A stretch of 64,000 bases of DNA from Orthonyx spaldingii (GCA_013397795.1 VZTJ01001194.1:106450-170449), one strand, 5' to 3'; numbered from the stretch's first letter, positions 50,174 to 64,000 are shown. Notes: generated by a model from the sequence alone, not told the origin. Numbers and translations: made by a program.

Positions 50174-53100
50174 CTACAAAGGGGAAAAAAAAAGAAAAAG
50201 ATTATTAAGATATTTCTCAAATGTCTCGTTTAAAATCCTATTGGAAGCTATTGACCAAAACACACAGCTATAAAGCTAATTTTTCTGTGTCTCCAGTCAA
50301 ACTTGCATTGCCTTCATCTAATTTAAACAAGGACACTACTACTAGCTGAATTGCACTTTTCATACTTTTGTATTTTCAGCTGTTTTGCTTGAAAAATTTA
50401 TATTCACTGTCATTCATGGTTCTGACAAAAGCCTCTAATAGAACTATGTATGAAATCAGTTTCAAAGAGGACTTGTTAACTGGAACACATCTAAATGGCT
50501 GTTCCCTGCAACTACTGAGCCATGAAAGAGTTCAATGTTTCCAGGACAGTGGCATTCCCCAGATCCCTACCTGCTGGCCACAAATTCCTGCTAACACTGC
50601 TTTCCTGGTAGTGATGGGGAAATGAAATCAAACTGATAGGTTTTCTTTTGGGAAGGGGGTTTCAGGGTTTTTTGGGTTGTTGTTTGGGTTTTTCTAACAG
50701 ATAAATTACCTGAATGACCAAGAGGATGCCAGAGCCTGCATAAAGGAAAAAGCAACACTGGATGAACTAGGAGCAGGACTGGGAAGGAGCAGAGGAGCAG
50801 GACTGGGAAGGAGCAGAGGAGCTGTCCCTTTAGGCAGCAGCAAGCCGTTAGTTTGGCTCAGTCATCTTGTGAAAGCTCATCCTTAGATTTTCGGTTAAAT
50901 TACACAGCAGCTTCTCAGATGCCTGTGCTGCAGATTTACTTAAAACCCTCATGTATTCGTGCTTCACTGAAAGACAACTGCCCCTGACAAGTCTGAGGAC
51001 ATTTCTATTTGGAAATAAAATCACATGTATTGTAAATTCCTGTGTGAATCAAGATTCAAGCCAGACCCATACACTGCACACCCTCTCCTCCTTGGGATGT
51101 GATGCAGCAAATATTCATGCTTAAGAGAATAAGAGTTGTATTTGTAGGCAGTGTAAACTGGTTTATCTTCATGGCTTTCACACCCTAACCATCCAACCCA
51201 CCCTTCTAATCCACATTGGTTTATTTGTGCATTCATTATTAAAAAATCATACAAAATGGGTCACACATTTTACATACTTGCAAATTATGCCTTGGGAAGC
51301 ATCAAAGAGTCTGCAAATCAGTGTTATACAATACAAGGTAATGGAATAAAACTATGAGCTTTTTTATTTGAAGACTGTGGACAAAAATTAGCTGTGAAAA
51401 GAACCTCAGAAACAGATTTCATCTGAGGCCCCAACTAACAGCTGCACTAGCAGAAACATCAGCATACCAGGGGTTTTAGAAATGTTTTAACTTGATCATG
51501 GAATATATGTGACCAGTTTTCTATGTGACAACATCACGTTTTTGTAACATGCTTTTTATGGCAATGCAGCACCAGCCATTAGTGACACCATATATCCAAC
51601 AAAGCTCTTCACACTGTCTCATCCAGCCACTATCAACCTTTCTAAAACATCTGTGTTAGAATAAACAGTCAAGAAATGTTTATATTTGCTCTCACCACAA
51701 CAGTGATTCAAATGTGAGGCACGGGGACTGGTTATGCACTCTTTGGCTCACATGCTTTGTTAACAAAAACAAAACACATACTTCAGCTGTATGGGGATGG
51801 CAGCAGCAATTCACCTCTGCTTCCTCTCACCCCAAACCCTGCTCTGGAGTTCTGTCTCTTCTCAAGTGAACACAAAATATTGATGCCCAAGCAAGCTGTA
51901 ACTAACCAACAAAACAGGGCGTGCACAGTGTGTGTCTTGTGTCCCAAGCACATGCAGGAGGTTCACATTACTGCAGTTGCTAGGAAAAAAATATGACTTA
52001 AGACTTTTTTATCTTCACATGCAACTCTAGTGAAGTCAGAGTGATCAAAATAATTACAGAATGCTGCTATAAATCACATGGGGAATTATTTTGCTGAATA
52101 ATACTTTTTATTCATTCTATGATAGCAGCAGAGTTTAACACTGAATGTTCTCTTTGTTGAGGAGATCATTAAACAGAATGCAGATATTCAACTTTTTCAC
52201 CTTAATTTAGAGCTCAAAAATAAAAAACTGCCCCAGCAAATATATTTTTGTGAGGTATTGGACATTATTGCTGTGTTTAAAACTAAACAGAAAAACACTG
52301 AGAACAGGATACAGTTACACTGACCACAAACACTGCTGAAATCTGGACTAAAAGGGGCCATTTTTCTTCTACTCTCTCACCTTACTATGCACACAACATT
52401 CAGAGTTGTGCTTCGTAAACTGTCCTGCTCAGCAGTTTATCATGTAAATTAGAAATACATATAGACAGTCTGTGTGAAATTCTAACAACAAGAACTGCTA
52501 GCACATCTTCAAAGTTAACAAATCACTCTCCATTTAAATACCAAATTGCCTTATCCCTCCCCAGAAGGCAACCTGAAAGCTGGTAGTCTTTTAAACACAG
52601 CTTTGCAGGTGAGATGTTGAGCCAGGATTCTTCAGGAGTGAGAGATGCTCACCATGGATGTGAATACAGCTGGGCAGAAGGAAAACCACAATGTGGCCAT
52701 GGAACAACTCCTTCAGAAATTGCCCGCAGCATGAAGTAATCACTCTCTGAAAACTGCAATAAGACTGCAGTTGTCCTCCCTGCCACACTTGAGCTACTCA
52801 GACTTCCACCAGAGTAGCAGTCTAAACATGCAGAATAGGTTTTCAAAAATCTATTAAAAAATAGTTGTTTTGTTTTGCCTTTTTTTTTTTTACCAGGTTT
52901 TCAAAATCCTCACTGTATCTGCAGAAAAAGTGTCGCTTACTTGTGGATAGGATGAATGTGCCAGACCTTTAGGTTTTTTCCAGAATTTCAATTCTCATTC
53001 AGAAAAAATTTCAGTTAAAATTGACCAGTCTGTGAAACCCTGTGAATTGGAAGCTACCTGCTACTTCTCCCCCATACCCTTAATTTGTAGTTAAAACCTG

Positions 53101-56100
53101 AAGAATTTCAAGAGTCTTAGCTATGAACAAAAATAATCTTAGTTTTAAAAGAAGTGATGGACACACACAAGAGAAACGCTGACATAAGAAAGCTGTGCCT
53201 CCTTCCTACTAAAATGACCTTTCAGGCCTGTTTTTGAGTCCATGTCTACGGAAACATCTTTCACACACCAGTGTCCACCTAAATTATGAGCACATTTGTC
53301 ACTCTTTGATGAGGTGCTTTGTGCATTGCAGTGACTGAGTTGGAATGACACCTCTGGTGAAGCACATAACTCTGTAGGCAAACCTGATTAACCTATAGCA
53401 GTGCAAGTGCCCAAGTTACAGCATGACTTGGTTATGTAAAAACACAGAACAGCCTCCATTCAATGCATGCAATATATAAAACAGATCCTGAACACGGCTT
53501 AACTCGGCCTCTCTTTATGTCTTTAGTCATCTTCCTTAAGAGGAGCCCTCATTTTATGACCTTTATTCTCCAAATAATTTTACTACCTTCTTAACCCAGT
53601 CACACATTCCTACAAACATGTTAGAAAACTGCAGTCTCCTGGCAGGAGACAGAATCAGCCCTCTGCTCTGGAAGCCTCAACATTTGGGATGCTTAAATGA
53701 TGCACATATGTACTACAGGAGACAGACATTCTTCCTATTCCTATTAAAGGCAAAGTAAGAGAAAAGGCACTTTAATCATGAAGTTTAGTGGCCACTAAAC
53801 TGTTTTGTTTTTCTTAGACAAGGACCATTCTGAACAGTACTGTAAGGGTGGTGCATTGTAAAAAGATTGGAGGTGCAACATTTTCTTCATAAATGGTGAC
53901 TCTCACACATCATCTGGCACTGCAACTGCACAGCGATCAGTCAAGCACACTTCAATGTTATCGGTGACTTCCATTAGTTTTAGGTCCTAAAAGAGAAGAG
54001 CTTTCTGCAAAGTTTCTGGATTTTGGCTCTGAAGAACAGAAAGGCATCTGAACAAAACTAGACATGAAAATAGACCCCTGTGAACAGAAATGAATGTGCA
54101 GGGGGTGCATCTCTGCATCTGCAAGTGCATTTTAACCACAGTTTCTGAAGCACTGATTTTGTGGAGGTCAAACTGAAGGACAGCCTCTCCAGCAAGTGCA
54201 CGGAAACCTCAAGTTGCAGTTTGCAGATGGAAAAGTAAGAATACTGCACAGAGCCTAGAAAAATCAACACAAATAACAAGATCTTGGATAAGACACAAGA
54301 GTGCCAAAATTCAAAGGACTGCAGCATTAGAAACAAAACTGAAATAATGAATGGAGCACGCCAAAGAGTCAGTAGCTAAACTCCTTGAAAGTAGATGCAA
54401 CTGGAGAACAGAGTGGCAAAGAAAAGGAGGGTAATTAGTATACCAGGCCATGGACAACCACGGACAACCACAGATACATCACTGGAATGCATGAAATCTC
54501 TTTGCCCCTTCATTTGTTCCTCAAATTGTGCTATCCAGGCAGCACAACTGTAACGCTTTCTGCTATACAGGAAAATAAATTTTACTGTTTTGCTGTTTGT
54601 TTGTTCAATTGCCTGAAGGTTCAAATGAAGATAAGCCCTAAATTGTTCACAAAGGACAGTTAATGCAACTCCACATACCCCTACAGACATACAAATCTAT
54701 TTTTCCAAGGAATTTGGACAAAGATTTGATCGTTTTGCCCAAGAAAACTAACCACCCCCATCTAAAACTTTTACTTGAACAATATGTAAATTAATAATCC
54801 CTTTTACACAATGTTCAAGTTGTATTCTTTCCACTGGGATAAGCTGCTTATATGAACCACACTGGCACTTGTTCTAACTAAGCTGAGAAATATCCCCACA
54901 CTCCAATTTCCTGCAACAATTCTCTCAGTGACATTACACCCTGTGTGTTGTAATGAGGACCACAGAGAAAGATTACAACCTTTACTTGAACTACAGGACA
55001 CAGAGCAAGTCACCAAATTATACAGACTGCTACTGACTAGAAAAAGGGCATTTGTTCACTTCAACTCCAGCCTGATCCGCAGTCCTTTTCCCTCTGCCTT
55101 AAGCAGGCTGGATGCAGTAGGCAGACAGCATGTAATTGTGCAAATGTGGAAACATTTTCTGAAGTTACAGCCTGTTGAATGAAAAACTGACAGCACATAC
55201 TGGATGCCCCAAATCAATTAATTTTAACAAACAACATGTCAGAGACCATCCCAGGGATCGGAAGAATGACTAAAATAAAACAGAACACGCAGATGAGGAG
55301 ACATAATTACACCACAGTCATGGGCTGAATGAAGTCATGAAAAAGCTTCTTGCCAATGAAACTATTTAAAAACTATTGGAGGCTATATGACTGAGTTCTG
55401 GCACTCACGGTTCGAAACATCAATAAAACACTAAAAAATTACAGCTGATGTTTCTGAATGTGTACTTTCAGACACAGGAATACATGGGCAGTTAGGAGAC
55501 GTGAACTGTTTATGAAAAAGAAGTAAAAGAAAGAAAATACAGAAGTGGGGCTATTTCAATAAACACAGACTAACACACCATTCCTCCACCAGAACATTTG
55601 CTTCTTGGGGATGCAACTATAGTCTGTGTTATATTTCAGTAAGACAACTGCAAAAGGAAGAACATAAGGAACTACCCATATGGGTAAGAAAATTTCCAAT
55701 AACATTAAGAACTTTTGGTTTAGGACAGATGTAGGAGGTATGGCTTGTGGCAGACAAAAAAAAAAAAACCAAACCCAGAGGAAGCAAGTTAATAACTCTG
55801 TCTGTATGAGGGAAATGATGAACTGTTCCAACCTTCCTCAGCTTACCCTCCCTCTCTCCCAGTAATTAATATGCAACGGTGATGGCTATTACAACTTCAC
55901 AGCACAGCAGAAAACACTGAATCACTGCACCTCTGATACAAACACCTACGAGCTCTGACCTCTTAGTAGCTGGTCCACAGGCACTGCCATTTCACTGAGC
56001 TAAGCTGTTTGGAGAGTTGGGTTTTTTTTTTAACATAACTTCTGCTTAAAATCCCTTCTCCTTGCTAGGAGCTGCCAGCCTTTCCAAATGCCTTCCTGTA

Positions 56101-59100
56101 CTAAGCAGCAAAATATTTTATCCCACGTGGTGTGTATGGCAGGGCAGGTAGGATTTGGAAGAGGATTATTAAAGCCTTCTGGAACACAGAAGGCAACCAT
56201 TTCTAAGTTAACACTCTCCCTCCAACAACATGTTTCACCTTCTTCTTAAAACATTATTTTCTGCTCCTACCTACCTTTCCTGCAGACAACTAAACCTGTT
56301 ACAAGGTTAAATAAGAAGCTTCTGAATATGAGTGTGTTTTGGCTGAGGTTCAAACTCTCTCCAGCAGAGACATGTGTAATCTGATTTTTGCAAAAGGAAG
56401 TCCTGGACATTGAAAAAGATAATTCACCTCTAACAAATTGTTCCTTCAGAAGTTTGAAAGATGGTGATGCAGTTCCAAGAATTCTTTATGGAGTTATACT
56501 GCAATATGGTCAGTTATGGAAGAAACTAAGTTCTTTCCAGAATCACCAAGACTGCTGCTGGAAATGAAAAATCACTACAGTGATTCTGAGAAGAGATACA
56601 ACTTGCATCCACAAGTGCCAATTACTCATCAGGATGCTAACATGACTGGCACCCTCAGAACACAATTAAGTGAGTATTTCTTGGCCCAGACAATATTCTC
56701 GCTTCTTTCTAAATATCTGTACTACAAATTAGAAGTGGGAAGGCGTAACAGAAAAAAACCACAGCAGCATCAAAGTATGAGCAGCCCAGTCACTATGAAA
56801 AACTATGCAGACAACCAAAATGGCACTAACAAGAACTATGAAAATCAATGAAGTAGCTCTGCATCAATTCATGTGCTGCTGTCTGAACAGCATGAGAACG
56901 AAAACGCCAAGGTCCTTGCTTGAGAGTATTAATAAGCAGAAAACATGCCCATGCTGGTGCTGAGTTCAGCACCTTTCTAGTTATACTTCATTTTCCAAAG
57001 ATTTCTTACTTAGAAGTGTTGGAAGATAAACAAAAGACACCCATTTTAGACACAAAGCTTAGACAACTGCTTTGTTAACAGCGCAGAAATTCCTGCAGGC
57101 TCCAGCCAAAATTCAGAGCCCCATTGAAGCAACTGAAAGAAAAAACCTGGAAGATCCAAGGAAGCTGCAGTCTGTGTAGACAGAATATAGGAGAAAGAAA
57201 GGCCTTGTTTCATTTTATATATCAATTAGATGCAGTAAGATTCAAATTTTTTGAAAGAGCAAGGCAAACAAGTGAATTTAAGGATTCCAACCAAGCTGCT
57301 CATGACAGAAGGAGTACAGAGTGCTACACAGTCATTCCAACAGAACTCCACACAGCAAGAGTTTCACCACAAAGAAAACATGGGTGAAAAGGAAACAGAA
57401 AGAGACAACACAGAAGAATGGAGCTATAGTAAGGCATAAAAGTTGAATTACAATTTTTCCAGTATCTGTAATACCACGAGTGCTCTGCCACTGTCATTTC
57501 TCATCATAACAGATCATTGCCCCACTCCTAGACACTGTGGGCCTAATTGAAAATCCTTGAGTACAAGCCACTTACAGTGCAAGAATTTAACAAATTTGAA
57601 CATATCAAATACTTCAAATGATAGCTAAAACCCCCCTCTTCTCTAAATTTCATTTTTTTGATCTCTCATTTACAGCTTGAAGCCTCAGTATCTTTGTTCA
57701 CTGTCAGTTTTACCAAACAAACAATACCTGCCACAAAAAAAAAAAAAGTTAAAGATTCACAGAGGAATGTTTTCTTTAGAGGAAGACTCAGATCATTCCA
57801 CTGCCATTTCTGTGTCAAAGGAAAAAAACCAAACGAAAAGCATTTACTTTTTTTTATCAAGTTCAGCTAAATCTACTCAGAAAAATCACGACAGAATTGG
57901 AATCCTAACCCATCCTGCCCCCACCCAAAAGAGTGAAGATATTGGGTAAAGAGCCTGTAGAGCAGAATGGCTTTTGTCCAGGACTGTTCTGGTGGTTCAA
58001 ATGCAACTGGAGTGAAGTCAAACTACTGCCAATTTGTCTTTGTCAGTGTTTTAGTTAAGTGTTAAAATAAACCAGGAAAAAGATGCTCCATGGAAAAAGG
58101 TCCGATGGGATTCTGCACTGAGACTCCAAAAACAAAGGGAGACTCGAATAACAATAATTTAAAAAACAACAAAACAGCAAATGCTTTAACTGAACTATTC
58201 CTGAAATATGGGGGAAAAATTACACTCACACAGTCACTCTCAGTCCAGGAAAATGCCACTTTTTTACAGTTGATGTTGTCTGTGGCAATGTGTACAAATT
58301 CTTACAGAACCCCACCATCCCTCTCTTGTATTGTTTCATTGATAACCTCACCACAAACATCTTAAAAATTCATACAGTCCTACGTATTTCAAGACAACTC
58401 AACACATGGATTCATCCCGCTATCTGCTCTTTAATTTTTCCACTTCGTGTTTCCAGTTGCTCATCAATGTCACCACTCCTTTCAAAATCTAATTATTTAA
58501 AGGTTTCAAACTGCAGATCTTCCTAACTTCAACAAGAAGCATCAGCCAGCTGTTCATGGTTTGTCTCATTAGCAATTTATTTTATCAATATGGAAGAATG
58601 AAACCCAAGTGAAAATCAAGTTTATGCAGATAGAGCTTGAGAGTAAAATACAAATAAACCATTTAGAGAAAACAACCAGTATGCGTGTGCCCAATAATTA
58701 GAAGATGATGTTTGCATGAAGGCCCCAAAACTTCCTGTTTAGTCAAGCACTCAATATTATGAAATAACACAGAAGCAATTTCCCAGACCCTTCACCTTCC
58801 ATGAAAACATTTGTGAGGTTCTAAGCTCAGCAACATTAACACTATTCTGGTGAGGATATAGGAAAAGCAGCATACAGGAGAGACTTCAAACGTGATGACT
58901 ACACACGGGAATAAAATGGCAATAAAATAGGAAATGTTCCGAAGTTACAGCTGTAACCTGGCTTTGCTTGCAAGGAAATGACATCAAAACTATGCCAGAA
59001 GCACATTAAGACCTGGAAGTCAAATCCTCAAAGCTTAGGAAAAGCTGGAGTTTGTTCATTTGTACACACACAGAGCTTTCATTTACAAAGCTGTTTTGCC

Positions 59101-62100
59101 CTCACGTCCCCAGCATTCCTATCTCATTAAAAGAACAAGGATAGAGGACGACTGCTGCAGTGAAATAGATTCTTTTGCCCAAGACTACATAAAAGTATAA
59201 AAAAGAAACCAATGAAAAAAACAATCCTATTGTTTTTAGCCTTTTATGCAGAGAGAAGCTTTCAGGACTGACTGCCAAGCTCACTTCTATCACTACCAGC
59301 ACAGAGGTGATTTGCCCAGGACAAACAAGGCAGTAAAGGTGCTCCCCTCAGCCCAAACCACAGTTCAGGACAGCTCTAAACATTCTGGTCACTTAATGAG
59401 GACACTGAATTCACCTGTTTTTCAAAACTAAAAGCAATGCTAATGCCAGCATTTCCTAAGCTTACAGGACCTTGCTCTGCAGCCTCAGAATGGCTCTTTA
59501 TTAGAGAGTGGCAGCAGCTGATTTTTAACAAGGCTCTGTCCAAATACTTACTGCAATTGACTGAGGGAACCAGAAAATTATTTACTGACAGCAACTGATT
59601 CTTTCTTCATTAAATTTTCCTACAATTTAATGCTAGCTGCTTAACCACCCACATTTTTCCACATTCTGCACTCCTTTCCAAAGCCTGGATTTTACTTAAC
59701 AGCTGGAGAATTCCTTAAACTCATCTCCACACACAAAGAGCTCAGGCACAGCTTACACCGTTCTCATGGCTACTGCATTTTAGGTTATTTCTAAGTAAAA
59801 AATACCACAGAACTTAATGGACAAATAGCTGTGATATATGGTCAAGAAGAATACAGGCTACCATTCGAATTTCAGATCACAAGGACAGTAAAAATGAATT
59901 GCACACACAGATATGGAAAATCCTTCAAGTTACAGCTGAAACCCAAACATGAGCCCACATTTCATCCTCTAGGTCACAATCCAGCAATGCATTTCAATTT
60001 CAGCATGAGAGCAACATCACACATTTGAGTAGTCCCACACAATTCAGCTGCACGTGGCGTATCACCATAAGCACACTGAAGTGCTTTATTTAAACTGCAG
60101 CTATCAAAATACAAGTCATGTAACACTTGAGTTTGTTGGGTTTGTAAATTATTATCTTAGAAGACTTTAGAGACCTTTTTATCTACTAAAATATTCTTAC
60201 TTTGTGAGAATGAACCTGTTAGCAATGAAGAGAATAATGGACTTTTTCCTCTCTCTGTAAACTGCATTTCTCTACATTTCAATATTGAAACATGGTTAAC
60301 CAGTATTGCTTTTCTCTTTGCAGCACTCTTAGATGTTCTTTTGATACACATAGATATATACTGCTATAAAGTTTATACTCTGAACAGCAGAAGTGTACTT
60401 CATTGGAACTGTCAGTGAAAGAAGTTTTTATTCTGTTGTCTTAGTCACATATAAACACCTTTTGAGAAGAGCTGTTAAAAAAACCTGAGCAACTGTTTCA
60501 TTTATTTATAAACACACTCTGTTCTGCAGACTCCAATAGGCAGCTGAAATATCCATTAGTGAATTGTACTGGTATTTGTGTTTAAACACAAACAAAACAA
60601 ATAAGAAAAAAAGATAGCAACTTGACAAATCTGTAACTCGGTATGTGGTTTAACACAGAGCAGAGTTTAGCAGACAAACACAGAAAAGCAGACCTTGCAG
60701 CAGTGGTTTAACACCAGTAACACCCAGTGGTTACTGCCTCTACCCTGGAACAAAAATCAGCCTACTCACTCCCAGGGTATCACACTTGCTTTCTCCTCCT
60801 GCCCTGATTACAATTCCCTTGGTCTAAACATTCTTCCCAGTCTTACGAGTCAAGTGATTTACTCTAGAAATATTAAATCTCAATAAACGCTGAATTGTTC
60901 CTTCACAGACAGAGAGCAACATAAAGAAGCTAGAAGTAGAAAGCATTGTTTCCACTGTGATCTGCACCACATCTTGGCTCAAATACATTAATCCTCCTTA
61001 AACAATATTTTTTAGCTCTGGTGAATGGAATGTACATAAAATGCACATGTATGCACATTCCCTGGATCTTCTAAATATCCTAAGAACACTGTCATCTTTT
61101 CAGGGATTACATATTGTATACACAGACTTGATACTTTGCATTTGCCATTCATTTAACGAAGAGGATTGTAGTTAAGCATGTGTAAATGTTACAGAAGTTT
61201 ATTTCTTATCCCAGCATTCTAAACTGAAATTTGGATCATGTGATTAAAACTATAAAGATCAGTAAGAGTTCAGCAACCAAGTATTATCCCAAAAGAGATT
61301 AATTTCCAAAAGAACAAATGAGACTACAAGTTGTGCCATTTCAAAAGAAACAGATGATACATAATTTAAAAAAAAAAGAAAAAAAAAGTAAAGAGTCAAG
61401 TACGATTTATGAGAAAAGAGGAGCAAAAATTACAAAGGTCCACATGCAATAGTAAGAATAAATGCTGTTTGGTTCAGGTTTAGCTGTGATAAACCACTAT
61501 TGTCTTGACTTCAAACATTACTACTGTTCAAGTCTTTAAAATGTCTCTGGTTTGCAGAGGCAAAATGAAAACAGTTATTTTACAGTACTTTCCATTCTAA
61601 AACTGGTTTCTTTATTAGCACAACCTGCATCATTCCATCACTTAATTGCAAAGCCATTCAGCCTAGCCAATTACATAAGTATTTTGTACATCAGAACAGA
61701 CCTGAACACGTAAAAATTAAGCCAATAGCAATGTCAATATTTTAGTAAGAAATATGCTATTCTTAAATTACTTATATTTAGGTCATCTTGTGAAAGCAGT
61801 TGCTTTATATTCCCTAGTTCCACTAAAAATGAAAAGTGCACTAAGATCTCTTATTGACAGCTGCATTCAAAAACATACCAGTTACATAAGTTTGCAAATT
61901 ATACTGTGCCAGAGTTAAATATCTAAGCATTTTAACGACAGTTCTCAAAATGCAATCTCAGCAAGAATGACTCAACTCCACTGCACAAGCTGCACTCCAG
62001 ATAAGAAGCAACTAGCTCGATTTTATAGGAAAAAAAAACTTTTTAGTATTCTGCTTTAATTCAAATTGCTCTGAGTGAGTTCTGCTTGTTTGGACCTGCA

Positions 62101-63767
62101 AGCTTCCCCAGTCATTTGGCATTTCCATCTCTCCTCGCTTTCAACAAAAGTATCTCCAGCTTGCCTATAGACAGTTAAGGAAATACTTGGAAAACAGGAA
62201 TAGTTTTCTACTGTACCTCGAGGGGAGACATTTACTTGACAACCACCAAGCAGAAGACTAAACCTGTGAACCAGAGCTAGGCCTTGCCTGTGTATGAGAA
62301 AAACATGGCTATGCCAGAAGAGAGTGAGAGGACAGACAAACTCTCTCCATGCTTATCTGAGGATTTTATCAGAGATCTCTGTAAGGAAAGCATTAATAAC
62401 TGGCACGATGCATCAGCAAGTCTTGTAGCCCAGTCTCATACACAAAAGGGAGACCCAGAAAGGTCTGGAAGTGAAAACTTTAGGAGCAGCTAAAGCTGGT
62501 GCACCGATCCAAGGTGCTGTCCTTTAACACCTTTCCTTTGAATGCTACTGTGATTGGACAGGTAAAGTGTAAGACTTCCCTGGCCCACATTTTCTCTGAT
62601 GTTATTCATAGAAGAAACTATGAATAGCAACAGAAGGGAAACTATCAGAGAAGAAATGTGGCTAGAAATTGCACAATTCTTGGTCATTTGGTAACTCACT
62701 CAGGGTGCTGAGTAACAGTAGCCATCCAGCCTTAATTCCACCAGTACTTCACAAAACCTGCTTCAGCCACCTAACCACTGAAAGAACTCAGGAAAGTGCT
62801 ACAAGGGCCCATATTTGGAAATTCATTTCCTAGAATCACAAGAGTTAGAACTTCTCCTTTATAAATTGATTCTGGTTACTCTGATGCTAAATACCACAAT
62901 CTAAGGAAAACATATCACCTACCTTCTTCTCAGCTACTGCTCTTGTGATTTAAAACTGTCTTCTGCTTAAAAAAGCAATAAAAATTTCCTTTGGATGAAA
63001 TACCTTAAGGACCTTAAACCTTAAGGTTACCCCAGAAGCCACCTCAATGAGCAGCACTTTCCCAACTGACAGAAGGTTCAGCTGAAAAGAATTTACTTCT
63101 TCTCAAGTGTTACTGCAAACTTAGTTCTGTAGTCACAAGATTTTGCCATCCACATGGCAACACTGAGGAATATTTTACTCGTACCAAATAAACACAAATA
63201 CATATCGAACAGATGTCTACAAAATCAATTCTCCTGAAACTGTTAACCTCCAGCCTGTCTTAACGTTGTATCACAGCTACTGGAGTACAATCTAATGCAA
63301 CAAAAAGGTTAGACCTATGCTTAGAACCTCTGGCATTTCACACGAAAGCCCAATTACCCAGCACATCACCGCACAACTTTCTCACCGAGGACAGCATTTT
63401 CTTCCACGGACTTCTACCATGCACGCCGTGACAGATCACAGATCGTCAGCGCAACCTTTGCTCACGACATTGTTTTCAAAGGCGCCGAAATCTCACAAAC
63501 TTTAAACGCCCGAAAGGCGTTGGCGAGGGAAAGCCGCCCGCTGCATCACAGTGTCACTATTTGGGGAGCGCTTGATGCTCCGACCCTCGCCAGGGTGGGG
63601 TGCTTTATAAATAGATGCGTGTTGTTTTTTTGTTTTTTTTCCCAGTCAGTGCCGTGCCCCGAGCGTTTGGGTGGCGATGGGAGAGGAGGCTGTTTATAGC
63701 CTTTATTAATTGAACTCCGGGCGAGGAAAGGAGGGGGCAGGGAGAAAGGGAAAGCTGCCGCTCCTAC
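50174..63767 (-). other. PPM1A: PPM1A intron 1
   Basis: About 13.6 kb of AT-rich intron. I found no CR1 copy, no convincing alternative exon and no nested gene. It contains a 24-bp direct duplication (50,772-50,819), a G-rich cluster at about 50,653-50,690, and several A or T homopolymers. Open frames of up to 111 codons occur on the plus strand (for example 56,516-56,851) but look like chance frames. Confidence 0.6.
50772..50819. repeat. 24-bp tandem duplication in PPM1A intron 1
   Basis: Two identical adjacent copies of a 24-base unit beginning AGCAGGACTGGGAAGG, about 600 bases upstream of the first coding exon. Identity of the copies suggests a recent duplication. Confidence 0.9.
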
Positions 63768-64000
63768 CTGCGCCAGGCCCAGACCCCGCCGCTCACCCTC
63801 CTCCCGCCGTGCCCGGGGGGTCGCGGGGACACCCCCACCCTCACCGGGCGCCTGCAATGCAGGGGCTGCGCGGGGGGCCCCAGGCAGCGGCATCCCCGTG
63901 GGATTGCACCCCCTTCCCTTCCCCATCCATCTCCCTCCCTCCCTCCCTCCCTGCGGCCGCCCGACCCGCTCCCGGCCGTGCCGCCGGGGATGGCGCCGAG
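63370..64000 (-). promoter_or_regulatory. PPM1A: CpG island, likely PPM1A promoter
   Basis: CpG density and GC content rise sharply from about 63.37 kb to the window end, in contrast to the AT-rich intron before it. This is the expected place and strand for the PPM1A transcription start, about 13.6 kb upstream of the first coding exon. The minus strand contains GGGAGGGAGGGAGGGAGGG at 63,933-63,952. The island may extend beyond the window, so its start site cannot be fixed. Confidence 0.65.
63768..64000 (-). other. PPM1A: Possible untranslated exon 1 of PPM1A (partial, end uncertain)
   Basis: The CpG island contains three possible donors on the minus strand: GCAG|GTAGGA (exon end 63,768), AGGG|TGAGCG-type (GT at 63,795-63,796) and CCCG|GTGAGG (exon end 63,845). 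Any could join the acceptor at 50,174. I drew the longest version. The coding exon has an in-frame TGA before its ATG, so exon 1 would be non-coding for the standard protein. The choice needs transcript data. Confidence 0.3.

Noticed and set aside
56516..56851. 111-codon plus-strand frame in PPM1A intron 1
   Set aside because: Antisense to the gene, with no domain, no promoter or polyadenylation context, and a composition typical of AT-rich intron.

Overview
The window looks like bird nuclear DNA. The left 31 kb carries about a dozen 5'-truncated CR1 retroposon copies with the typical avian CR1 3' end (repeated CACAGAAT, then GGTTTGGGTTGGAAGGGAC read antisense). The only protein-coding gene I can support is a vertebrate gene with compact introns. 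I see no tRNA, rRNA, CRISPR or intact transposon gene. I cannot name the species.

The right half (about 29.8-64.0 kb) is occupied by PPM1A (protein phosphatase 2C alpha), transcribed on the minus strand. A CpG island at about 63.4-64.0 kb is the likely promoter and untranslated first exon. Intron 1 (about 13.6 kb) leads to a large coding exon at 49,322-50,155, followed by coding exons at 47,479-47,596, 42,400-42,508, 39,722-39,779 and 37,360-37,389. All joins use GT/AG, keep frame, and sum to 1,149 bases (382 residues plus stop), the length of mammalian PPM1A. Reading through the donor of the second coding exon adds seven residues and a stop, giving 324 residues, the size of the known short PP2C alpha-2 form. 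The 3' UTR seems very long, perhaps to about 29.77 kb next to an unresolved poly-A/poly-T assembly gap, but its end is inferred.

The left part (1-29.5 kb) is intergenic. It contains CR1 fragments in both orientations, including two head-to-head pairs and one copy with an internal inverted segment that forms a perfect 31-bp inverted repeat. It also has several micro- and minisatellites, two CpG-rich patches with no gene (about 8.65-9.2 kb and 19.6-20.2 kb), and CR1-free stretches that could hold conserved regulatory DNA. In vertebrates the DNA downstream of PPM1A leads toward C14orf39/SIX6/SIX1/SIX4, so distal elements of that cluster are conceivable here; that is inference from synteny.

I found no convincing new biological system. 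The points most worth checking are the conserved short PPM1A isoform, the inverted CR1 structures, the sharp CR1 boundary at about 31 kb, the promoter G-tract and the orphan CpG patches.
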